DNA of 64,000 nt, taken from the NCBI GenBank assembly GCA_964017145.1, contig OZ024849.1:3534001-3598000 (forward strand), given 5' to 3'. Within the stretch, counting starts at the first letter, position 1. The number at the start of each line of letters is the position of its first letter. The stretch is from Agrocybe praecox. Its lineage: Eukaryota; Basidiomycota; Agaricomycetes; Agaricales; Agrocybaceae. Shown here in pieces: positions 1-9,609 of this stretch. Under the pieces are notes generated by a model. It worked only from the letters and a program-made list of their open reading frames with translations. It made no database searches and was not told the origin of the DNA. Both the position numbers and the translations under genes were made by a program.

Positions 1-480
1 TTTGAAATCCTGAATTAATGTGGGTGCAGTCGTACTATATTACCTGCAGCACTTCCTTTTCTTGTTCGTCATGGGGCCCCGACTTCTTCTTTCCGAGTTC
101 AGTCGCGTTGGATATATTCATGTTATCAAACCTCCTCTTTACCTCCTCGACCTTCTCCCTTTCGGAACGAGCTTCCCAGGGCCGATGTCGCACATCTTAT
201 CTTATCTTTGGCACCTGATCCTGCGAAATAGCCTGTGTCAATCGAGCGCAGGTCCGGTTCGAGACCAATATTATATATCTCTTACCTTACCTTTAGCTTT
301 TTCTCCCTTACTGTCGGATGTGGCGTGCACAAAGCCTACAGTTTATTTATACATACGTACAGGTTACTTGCATACTATTATGGATCTATTTATACGGAAA
401 CGAGCCTCAAAGATAGCTTGCAAGGCTGTGTAAAGGTGTCTTTCCCTTTCCTCCTAACTATCTACTCGAAGCACCTCAGT
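1..480 (+). repeat. Relic flank: D-gene upstream block plus B-gene 3' flank
   Basis: No gene is seen. Bases about 195-290 (CTTATCTTATC, then GCACCTGATCCTGCGAA, then GGTCCGGTTCGAGACC) match the block found upstream of D genes at 19.5, 33.6, 46.2, 48.3, 54.5 and 60.6 kb. Bases about 300-480 resemble the 3' flank of B1 (14.2 kb). The piece is therefore a scrambled remnant of the local duplications. The ORFs here are short and share nothing with the gene families. Confidence 0.5.
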
Positions 481-1103
481 TAGACCGGCTTACTATTATG
501 AATCTATTTATGTGGCTGGGCGAGTTCATCTTCTGAGAGAGAAGATTTGATATTGCAAAACTGTTCATACGCTTCATCGATGGTCGGTTAACTTTCTTAG
601 AATGTAAACAAAGGGATTTGGCACTGGAGCAAAAGGCTCTTGATACCGTTGAATCTTGATATCAATACTTAAGCGGGGAGTATGTAGTATTTATGTACTT
701 TAGAAGCTAAGGAGCATCGGGATTACCAAACGTTAATACTTTCATGGCTTGCCGGCGGCAAGACTCAGGGAAGGGCAATGGTGGCATCAGTGTACGTCAT
801 CGGACTAGTTCTCTTTAGGTTCCCGATGCAACAAATGAAGGATGCCAATCGACTGTCTAACTCGCCTCCCCTTGTATCTACCTAGCGATATATTTAAGAG
901 CAGTTTAAGGTGGAGTATTCTATACCAATCGAACGATACCTCGGTCCTCACTTTGTGCTTTGAGTCTTGGTATTGGTCTACGGATATTAATATCCGTTAT
1001 AGCTTTTCACCGACACTAACCACTCCCCATAAAAGGACTCCCTCCGGATTTTTAACTTTCCCTTCTCCTCTCTCTAACCATACACTCTTTCAGCTGTCTC
1101 GTC
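481..1103. other. No gene seen; 5' flank of A1
   Basis: Nothing coding is supported. Around 915-950 the text (ACCAATCGAACGATACCTC) resembles 51020-51050, so it is probably shared family flank. Confidence 0.4.
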
Positions 1104-2048
1104 ATGCCACAAGATTTTGATTTATCCTCATCTTCTTCGCAAAATAAGAAGGTTTTCAGATGAAGACTGGACCTCCTTCGCCGCCGCCGCCGCCGGTCGG
1201 CACGTCGTCGCACACCCAGGGGGCCCAAATGCCTTATTAACTCTAAGTCCTGCGCTTCCGCTGGGACAGAACACCATATTCACATACATGGAAATCTCAA
1301 TATATCCCAACTCAATAACTTGTACAGCCATTCCCACTCAACGACGAATTCGTACTCGAATTCCAACAACGCGACCACTACTAGTATCCAAGGATCTTTT
1401 AACGACAACTCGAGCTCTGCAAAGCTTGTTACACGCACCATTATAAATGGCAATCGCAATCATGGTAGAGAAGAAATTGGCTTGGCAGAAGATTTACCCA
1501 ATGATACGTTCGAGAATTCAGATATTTTATATCTGCATGGTTATATTAAGACAGATTTACGGAGTCTCGCCATTCAGAGGACCACGATCATCCTATCAAT
1601 CAGATACCTGACGTCAATTGGTCTAATTTGCTCAAGGCGCATCATCAGACGGATCAAGGAGGAGCTGGAGTTGAGATATGCGGACGTTCAGGTATGTCTA
1701 TGTTTCCGTGACACATTAAGTCACACTTACTGACTTTAACTATTGAGGGAATGAAGATGATTCTATCAACCATACAGCTATCGTAAATGGGATTGCAGAT
1801 GCCGAGAATGAGGATCGACTCACAGAAGGTGTGTTCTTATTTCACAACCCTCCCTACAAGTATGGCGCTTACATATGTCTCTGCCGTTTACCGAGAAATT
1901 CATGAAGGACTACATGCAGTACATCCCCCTCTCAGCCAGGTCTATGTGCTCTCTACTCGGTCGGATTTCACTTCTTTCCTTCAGCGTGGGATTGATAGTG
2001 GGGTCTTTGACAGTAGTTAAAGTTAAAACGAAGCATTGTAAATCTTGA
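1104..2048 (+). pseudogene. A1: decayed arginine-rich tail-anchored family gene
   Basis: This is a Family 1, group A copy in the order of intact paralogues. The ATG at 1104 is followed by NKKVFR and then an in-frame TGA at 1161-1163, where paralogues have CGA (Arg). After the stop the same frame continues through the Arg stretch, HIHIHGNLNI, NSNNATTTSIQGSFNDNS and the exon 1 end near 1521. The first intron donor reads AT instead of GT (1522-1523), and the acceptor of the last intron is displaced by a base, with no AG at the homologous position. The C-terminal frame (KDYMQY...GLIVGSLTVV...KS, stop 2046-2048) is still open and hydrophobic. A single C-to-T change at a CpG explains the stop. Called a pseudogene because three independent lesions coincide. 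Confidence 0.8.
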
Positions 2049-2850
2049 ATGCTCATTTTACGTATGATTCTACCGTAGTCTACCAGCAGCGCCTTTCCTT
2101 CCTCCGGCCCGGATTAGCTAGTGTTTTATTTATGCATTAAGTGACCTACTCTAGTATATATCTATAAATATTCCCCGACCTGGGGGCGGCGGTGCTGCCT
2201 GCTGTCCGATGACAACATTCTTTGCTGGCGCTATTCCTATTTACCTAACAAAAAGGTATCAAATAACACATCTTGTATCAATTTCTGCTAGTAATAGGAA
2301 AATCGAAAGCTCGGGCCTACTATATTTGGCATCTCCGATGCATTTATTTATCTGTTCGTGTCAGAAATTTAAAAAGAATTACCCCACGACACAACCACGA
2401 CATGTTAATTTAATATCTGTTTGTGCAGCAGATAGATATAGGCGACAGCAGTGTCGATTTAATGCCACCGGTCAGCCACCGATCTTCTCTATCTCACTGC
2501 TCTTCGCTCAATATCAGCTCGCTGCTTACCTCCAGAGCGTGCGTGTCTATGTCTATATCTATGTACTATATGTGCGTTTCGGAGCAGAACAGAATGGAAT
2601 AGAGCATTGACGATGATGGGGACATGAGTAGATGGAAGTATACCGGTCGCGTGAGCAGTGTAGGAGTTAATCTGAAAGAGTAAGTGCGATGCAGAGTTGG
2701 ATACAGATACAAATATCTTCGATGAAAGGATATAAGCATCACGACTTGGCCAATCGTTCTTCGGTCCTCTCGTGACTCGCATGGTCTATTATTTTATATT
2801 TTATACACCATCCTCTCCATCTCCACATACGCACGAAAATAATCGACTAA
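2049..2850. other. Intergenic; 3' flanks of A1 and D1
   Basis: No gene is seen. From about 2540 the sequence (TATGTACTATATGTGCGTTT, then GGAGCAGAAC) matches the 3' flank of the other minus-strand D copies at 9.7, 15.9 and 25.1 kb. Confidence 0.4.
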
Positions 2851-2857
2851 TCACCCT

Positions 2858-4950
2858 GGACCTAATCCAAGCCACACCGGGACACCGCTCACCCATCTCC
2901 ATCTCCATCTCCCTCCCCATCTGAATCTGCTTCGATAAGTCCCGACACTCGGATTCGGCATAGGTGTCTCGTCGTCCACATCATACTCATAGACGTACCC
3001 ATCGTCGTAATAGGAATCCGAAGTGGTGGTGGGGAGGGGGAATGAGGTGCGTTTTGGAGAGACCGTCACTGTTCGTGGTGGTCGTGCCGATTGTAGGTGT
3101 CAGAGCCGAAGTTGACGTTGAAGTCGAAGAACCCCCCCCCCCCAAAAAAAAAAAAAAAAGCTGAAGTATCAGAGGCTCAACAAGACCCAATCTTCAACAA
3201 CGAACGCAGCCCAGCACGAGCCTCTTCCTATGTCTGATTCTGAACCTGATAGCCTCGCGAGGAGGCGGGAAAGGGAACATGACGACCATAGCTGTGATAT
3301 CGCCATCGTCGGTGGCGTTTTTCTTTTTCATCCTCGTCATCTCCGTTCAGCCCACTTCTCCCTTATAATTCGTCCCCTCTTTCCTCTCTTCATTCGCATT
3401 CTCCCCTCCCTCACCCTGCCTCTATCGTTGACTAACTGTTGCTTATTATGTCGATGAGGATCGCGGATTATGCAGTCGGTACGGCAGTACTCGTAGGCCA
3501 GCGGTGGGTTTTGCTTGCCTAGAAAGAAAAGGAAAGAAAAATGTGATATCACAAAAAGAAGAAATGGGATTAGACGTGCCAGTAAAGAAGGAAACAGAAA
3601 ATAGAGACAGAAAAAGAAACGCGAAGGCGACCGACAAGTCAGAAAAGAAAAGCGCCAAAGGACGAAAAGAGGGGAGAAAGAGAAAGAGGCGTGGGCATTT
3701 CGCTTCGCGTTTGCTTGGGATAAAAAGGGAAAAGGAGGGCTGAAGGGAACGAAAGGGAACGAAAGAAAGGAGGAGGGGAGCAAAGGAGAAAGGAGGGAGG
3801 GGATGGAAAGCAGGCCCGATAGGAAGACAGAAAAGGGAATGAAAGAAAACAGAAAGGAATGTAACGGAGGAAGTCAAGGACGCCAGAAAAGAAAAAACCG
3901 AAATTCACACATAGTGAAACTCACCAACAGAAACCGCCTCAACGTCGGCTCTGTCCACCAGATCTGCGTATTTGACTTCGACACATGTGTAGGGCCGAAG
4001 GAGGGTATGTAGGCGCTCCTGCGGGTGGAAGAAGGAGGAGGGTATTAGTACTCGAGGGAACTGGCTCTGACGACGGGAGGAACAGAGAAGAAACAGACCT
4101 GAAAAAATGCACTTCAATCACGTTCAACGCCTCCGCCTTGTCGAGCGCCTTCTCCTGCTCTACCTCCAATAATTGGATTTTACAATTTTCGGCGTGCGTA
4201 AGGGTGCAGAGATGTATTTAAATTTGGAGTTGGAGTTGGGCGTGCGTCTGGGTTTGCGTCTGCAAGTGGGGCTGAGGCTGAGGCTGGTCAGGAACATGCG
4301 ATAGGGGTTGGGTTGAGGGCTGGGTTTAATATATGAGCCTGCCACTGATGGGTACCTGGGTACCGGTGCTCGTGCTGATCTTAACACGAGAACATGAAAG
4401 TTGGTGGGAGGGGAGAGAAAGGGGCTGACGAAACTGGGATTAGAATCAGACATAAGGAAGGACGAAAGATGGCGCGAAATAGAAAATGTCCACATAATGC
4501 ATGAATGGCAGGTAAAGATGTTACAAGCAGACGTACTATATGCCACAACCGTATATGTATCGCAAGCCGTACTCCTGAGGGGAAAAAAAAGCAGGTAAAA
4601 CAAAACAAGGAAAAGTGTTAACGTTACTCACTCTTCGCCTCAAATCAGTTCAACACAGCCCCTCTCAATGTTCTGGCTCGGAGAACCATGCTTTCGTTGC
4701 ATGAACGAAATCAACTTCTTTAGGGTCCACGGCTGCACGCAAAGAATGGCAACTTCTTCGGTCTTGTTGAAGTTTGTATATATATTTGATAACATGTATG
4801 CAATAGAAAGAGAAAGAGATCAAGCTCAAGCTCAAGTTCGCAGCTCGAGGAAGAAGTGTGGTCCAACGCATGACGTGACATTTCGTGTGGCCTTATTTGG
4901 CTGTGCCCGTGACGTAGGTAAAGATAACCCCACCAAGCTTCTGTCCTGAC
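2858..4950 (-). pseudogene. D1: decayed copy of the large low-complexity gene family D
   Basis: The minus strand reads, in D order: a 5' flank shared with D2 and D4 (4620-4800), the conserved helical segment (QLLEVEQEKALDKAEALNVIE, about 4090-4190), a polypyrimidine intron, a second conserved segment (LHTLLRPYTCVEVKYADL, about 3935-4020), a long purine/pyrimidine-biased intron (about 3500-3900) and a degenerate C-terminal part ending near 2858 with the family's terminal text. Frames shift repeatedly and a C13/A16-type homopolymer run lies near 3131-3158, so no continuous product is predicted. Function of the family is unknown. Confidence 0.65.
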
Positions 4951-5269
4951 GCAACTTGGAACCGAGCTGATGGTTAAAATTGGAAATGAATTACGTTTCT
5001 CGGCGTTACTTGGCCAAAATTAGCACCGTTTCGGCCTTGACCTATTTGACGCTCCATCCCGCAACACGCTTTTGTTCCATTTGTCACGTCTCGTCCGCTT
5101 CACCGGACCCAAATTGAAATCTTTGTCTGTCGCTATTCGGAAGTGTTTTTTGTGAACATGATGAGACGGACAGTCTCACTCATGTATTCTTGTTTTCGTA
5201 GAATCGTAGAATGTGTAAAGCTAAGACATTGGGCAAAAGTGTGATATTCGCTCAATTTCTCAATAAAAA
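4951..5269. other. No gene seen
   Basis: Spacer between D1 and the C2 relic. No homology to the first exon of C1 is visible here, so C2 has lost its 5' half. Confidence 0.4.
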
Positions 5270-5420
5270 GGTGCAGATGCGAGTCAAGGACGAATGCAAA
5301 ACAATAACAAGCATCAACACGATGCCTGGACTATGGTTGTCCGTTCGCCGAAAATAAAAAACTATATACTTCTACGATGTACTTACTATGTAGTACCGAT
5401 TTTTCAATAAATTCATACAC

Positions 5421-5606
5421 TACCTTTATTATCCAACATATAAGTCCGATTATCCAACATACATGTAGGATTGTCTAACATATATATTGGGTTGTCCAAC
5501 ATATGTGTTGGGTTGTCCAACACAAAACTTGGGCTATCCAACATATAGATTCGGTTGTCCAACATATAATTTGGATTGTCCAACATGCATGTTGGATTAT
5601 CCACCA
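5421..5606. repeat. 21-bp minisatellite, left arm of FB1
   Basis: About nine tandem units of a 21-bp period (plus strand type GGATTGTCCAACATATGT). Read on the minus strand they give a 7-residue repeat MLDNPTY. Units differ by scattered substitutions. It lies in inverse orientation to the array at 5784-5990. Confidence 0.85.
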
Positions 5607-5783
5607 TAATTCGAGGCAATTACCTTACTCTCGCTCGGCTATGGTGCCGTCCTTGCCGGCCAATTTTGAGCCCTTTCCTGATTGCCAGGCTTCGGCACCT
5701 ACAAACGGATCCCAACGGCCATCAATAATTCCCGGCATCGCCGGCATTCGAAGCGACTAGATGTATGAGAATGACTCTCAACT

Positions 5784-5990
5784 ATGTTGGATAATACAGC
5801 ATATATATTGGACAATCCAATGTGTATAAAGGATAATACAACACATCTATTGGATAATCCAAGTTGTGTGTTGGACAACCCGACACATATGTTGGATAAT
5901 CCGGTACATGTGTTGGATAACCCGATATATATGTTGGACAATCCTACATGTATGTTGGATAATTGGATTTATATGTTGGATAATAAAGGT
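5784..5990. repeat. 21-bp minisatellite, right arm of FB1
   Basis: About ten tandem 21-bp units of type ATGTTGGATAATCC. They are the inverted counterpart of 5421-5606, so together they can form a long imperfect hairpin. Confidence 0.85.
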
Positions 5991-6280
5991 AATGCATGAA
6001 TTTATTGAAATATCGGTACTACATAGTAAGTACATCGTAAAAGTATATAGTTTTTTATTTTCGGCGAACGGACAACCATACTGGACAGGTTTTTCTATCT
6101 CTTTGTCAAAGACCGCTACGAATATCATTCTAAATATCGAATCTACTGGATAAATGGTGTTCGGTCGTCGCACAACTCTCAAGAGCAGATTATCTTTTGA
6201 TTGTCTTGTTTATGGCTGGTATGATGGTATTAGGAGGTATGGCAGTCAATTTCGGCGTTCAGGGACTGGTGCTGGGGTAG

Positions 6281-8179
6281 TACGTCCGGTAGTACGACTT
6301 GTAGCGTTTCAAACTCTTTTCAATTTTTTATTTTTTGTTATATCCATTATTTCTAATTCTCATCGTACCGATATGGGCGAGCGCCGGCCAAGGGGCAGAC
6401 AATGTGCGGCTTTGATGCGCCGTAGGTCTAAATTTACATTGGATATTAAATTAAGATATTAAAGGTACACGTGTCACATCATATGATATCTTGGAATCCA
6501 AATAAAAGGTGATAAGATTTTAATTCTGGCTCGGTCATCAACGCGTTGAGGTTGATATTTTTTGATACATAGTTAGCTCACCCACCTGGTTTATGTGCCG
6601 GTACCCGGGGAAAAACATCGCTACGATTCGGGCTCCGTGATTTCTCTTTTATAAAGGCTCGGTACATGCTGGGTAATGAGTATCGAATCCTAGATATGTA
6701 GACTAAGCTCGTCCCGTCGTGCACATCGTAATACATATGGTATCGATGCAAGTGCATGAGGATAGCACGCACCAAAGATTCTGAATCATTGAGGCATCAT
6801 AGGTTGATCGTCGGGCGTACGGAGACAGGATTTGCTCGTCGTACTAGACACGGATATTCAACGAAAACGACGAAGAATAGGAAATGGCAGAGGCATCAAT
6901 ATGTGTTCTTTCCTCTCACCTCGCCTCCTCTCTTTTTCGTCCCTTCCGTTTTTTTCCCATGCATTTGTTTACCTCGTCTATTCCCCCCTCTGCCCTTCCC
7001 CTCGTCTCCCTTCCGCGTTTCATTTCTATCACACCCCCTCCAGATCTTCCCTGACACTCTAAAGCCACACATATCCAAGAGATGCGTACCGAATTCCTAA
7101 AGGAGCACCTCCAGGAACATCCCCCCAACTTTGGTTTCATCGACTCGAAGTCAAGTCATTGAGTTACGCACAGGCTTCGGGCATCAATGCAGTTGAATGA
7201 GCCTTTAGTTGATGAGTTTTTACTCATAATTTTTGCTCCTTTTGTTTTTCTCGTTTGACATTTTTCTCTGCGTCTGTGTCCCTTCTCATTGTGGCGTGGC
7301 CTGATCCACATACGCCTGCCTCGTCGATGAACGCTCAATGGAGACTGAGATTTCCAACAATCGCAATTTCAGGTGCTCCGTTACGCGGTACAATACGGTA
7401 TGGCATGCATAGAGTTAGAGCTCTATGCCGTGAGTAGGAGAAATCATGAGAGAGTATCAAGTTACTTATGCGAAAGGCCTGATAATGGGTTAAATGTGCG
7501 GGAGGGGTTAAGAAGTTGTCAGCGCGCTCACTCGTTTCTATGCTCTTTTAGAATGATTGTGTACTGTTCGATCGATCGTTGGGATAATTGTTATACATGT
7601 GGTTTTCGGGTTATCCACGTCTATACGAGTGAACAACTTTGTTCGGTAATGAGGCTTTTGAGTGAAATATTTTCAACTTATAATTTTTCTTTGGTTCGAA
7701 GGACACCATATCTGTCAAACGTCGGTTTTGATGCGTCCAAATCTTACATCCTTTGGACCATAAATATCCTATGCTAACACTACCAAATAGGCGCAACACC
7801 TTGCCTCCGTCATTGCTCGACTAAAAAACCCGTCATCATGCTACTTGTTGCATATGTCGTCGCTTTTATTTATTTATATCTCGGAAGATATAATGTAACT
7901 GTTGACGGACGTAGCAGCAGACAAGACACGCAATGATGCAAGTGGATTGAGCGATGAAGACTACGAGGACAGACGATCTGGTATGTACGAGGAGGCGTGG
8001 CTGTGTTCGGCGACACCCGAGCCTTCCTCAAACAGTAACATTTTCGTGACACCTGGTTCGGCTGTATTTTAAGAGCCTACCGGCACGTGACTCCATATAT
8101 TCGGGGGTACTTATATCCCAATTTCCGGCCCCATTTCTCTCTAACATACTCCCCCTCCTACTACGTCAACTTCAACATA
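6281..8179. other. Unassigned region; possible exon fragment near 7374-7431
   Basis: No Family 1 or D copy is seen. A pyrimidine-rich stretch (6900-7050) resembles D-type introns. An AG-preceded block 7374-7431 (VLRYAVQYGMACIELELYA) followed by GTGAGT looks like a single exon, but no partner exons could be assembled and no family was recognised. The upstream part near 8000-8179 is the A2 promoter region. Confidence 0.3.
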
Positions 8180-8974
8180 ATGCTACAGCATCCAGATGCT
8201 CGCATATCATTAGCAAACAAGAGGGTTTTCAGACGAAGACTAGACCTACTTCGTCGGCGCCGACGGTCAGCTCGTCGTCGCACATCCGTGGGGGCCAAAT
8301 ACTTTCTCGACGCTAAGCACACCGCTATTTCGGGGAAAGGACACCACATACACATACACGGAAACCTCAATATAGGGCAACTAAATAGCCTGTATAACCG
8401 GTCCCACTCAACGACGAGTTTGTACTCGAATTCCAACAACGCGACCACTACTACTATTCAAGGATCGTTTAACGACAACTCGAGTCATCGAAAGCTTTTT
8501 AAGCGTACTATTTGCAACAGGAGTTGCGATCATAGTGGAGATTGACATGACTCAGCAAAGGACTCCGTCAATGATACATTCGAGCATTCAGGTATTTTAT
8601 ATGTCCATCGTGTATCGAGACAAAATTACGAAACCACGTTAATAAGAGCACCACGACACTCCTACCAATAATACAGCTGAGGAAAAGAGGATTAATCACC
8701 CAGAGGCCGTGGATGAGACATCCAAAGCGGGAGTTGGAGAGCATGAGGATCGACCCACGGAAGGTGCGTTCTTATATTGTACTACCTAGAAATTTCATAC
8801 TCACATAAATGTGTGACGTGCATAGAGAACTCTATGAAGGACTACATGCAGTACTTCGCACTCTCAGCCAGGTCCATGTTCTCTCCACCGGGTCGGGGTT
8901 CGTTCGTATCGTTCGGGGTTGGATTTATAGTAGGGTCTCTGGCAGTATTTAGGTTGAAGCACTTCAAATCATGA
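8180..8974 (+). pseudogene. A2: family gene with premature stop, anchor exon intact
   Basis: Exons 8180-8591, 8647-8763 and 8826-8974. The ATG at 8180 gives MLQHPDARISLANKRVF, then the Arg stretch, HHIHIHGNLNI, and NSNNATTTTIQGSFNDNS. An in-frame TGA at 8543-8545 ends the product after 121 residues. Beyond it the frame continues open through two good phase-1 introns to an anchor exon (FVSFGVGFIVGSLAVFRL, tail KHFKS). Two explanations fit: a recent nonsense pseudogene, or a gene that now makes a soluble, anchorless protein. Intact splice sites favour a recent event. The gene has three exons, against four in A3 or A6. A fragment almost identical to its 3' end lies at 24364-24594. Confidence 0.8.
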
Positions 8975-9120
8975 ACACTTCTTTTAAATACACTTTTAGC
9001 ACATTCTACCTGCCGCCGCACTGCCTTCACTATTTTTGCTTTATTCATCCGGCCCGAATAGTAAGTGACTTAACAACTATTTATATCTCCCGTTACTCGG
9101 CAGCGCCGCCCTCTTTTATA

Positions 9121-9308
9121 CATTAAAACCTGTTATAACCCATACCCCTCGGTGGACGTCCCAAGCTATGGGTTATCACAGGTTATGGGTTTAGACAGGT
9201 ATGCTAAAAATAGGCTCGAAAAATCACGCCGACTTGGTGGACTGGCTGGGCTATGGGTTATTACAGGTTATGGGTTTACACAGGTATGGGTTGTGATAGG
9301 TTTTACTG
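9121..9308. mobile_element. MITE-1, TA-flanked 188-bp inverted-repeat element
   Basis: Starts CATTAAAACCTGTTATAACC and its complement starts CAGTAAAACCTATCACAACC. Flanked by TA on both sides (9119-9120, 9309-9310). The duplicated copy of this region has an empty site near 24737-24745 (CTCTTTTATAATTTCATTT). TA duplication and terminal repeats are as in Tc1/mariner-derived MITEs. It contains internal copies of TATGGGTTAT and no gene. Confidence 0.9.
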
Positions 9309-9609
9309 TAATGTCATTTACTTTAGTTTCCCATAACCACTGCCCCTTTTTCGCTCACTGCTCGCCGCTCAATATCGGCTTTACAGTGATCGAAGCCTTC
9401 AGGCTCCAACTCCACCATTCATAATATTCTGGTTTGCCAATTCGTAGTTGCCGATGTGCTAGCAAATCTACTGTCAAGATCATCCTGTCTCTGACGCAAC
9501 AAAAATCTATACGAGCGCGGCAGCCCACTGAGTACTACGTATAAACAAGGAAAGGAAGGAAAAGACTTCTCTCCCTTCTCTTCTTTCTCTATATATCAAG
9601 AATGGTTGC

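Larger units (their letters stand above)
5332..6080. mobile_element. Fold-back element FB1 with minisatellite arms, in C2
   Basis: The ends are inverted repeats starting TATGGTTGTCCGTTCGCC and ending in the complement. The arms match through the tail (TACATCGT, ACTATGTAGTACCGATATTT) and then both carry a 21-bp tandem repeat. The flanking duplication is CTGGAC (5326-5331 and 6081-6086). The centre (about 5607-5783) has no recognisable gene. No transposase is present, so it must have been mobilised in trans or formed by rearrangement. Confidence 0.9.
5270..6280 (+). pseudogene. C2: 5'-truncated C-group gene split by a fold-back element
   Basis: Exon 2 (5270-5331; DASQGRMQNNNKHQHDAW) and the anchor exon (about 6149-6280; ADYLLIVLFMAGMMVLGG) align with C1 at 40277-40357 and 40409-40515. 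A 749-bp fold-back element sits at the last codons of exon 2 and is flanked by CTGGAC on both sides. Both acceptors differ from C1: AAACAG has become AAAAAG upstream, and ACCAG has become ACTGG at the anchor exon. The Arg-rich first exon is absent. The copy is therefore dead, and the insertion is only one of several lesions. Confidence 0.85.

Noticed and set aside
230..290. tRNA gene around GGTTCGAGACC
   Set aside because: Only a B-box-like word is present; no cloverleaf or acceptor stem could be drawn.
5413..5619. MLDNPTYMLDNP repeat protein
   Set aside because: It is a translation of the 21-bp minisatellite in the fold-back arm. Every reading frame of a 21-bp repeat is periodic, and no start context or splice structure surrounds it.
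5421..5990. CRISPR array
   Set aside because: The repeats are contiguous 21-bp units without unique spacers and lie in inverted arms of a fold-back element in eukaryotic DNA.
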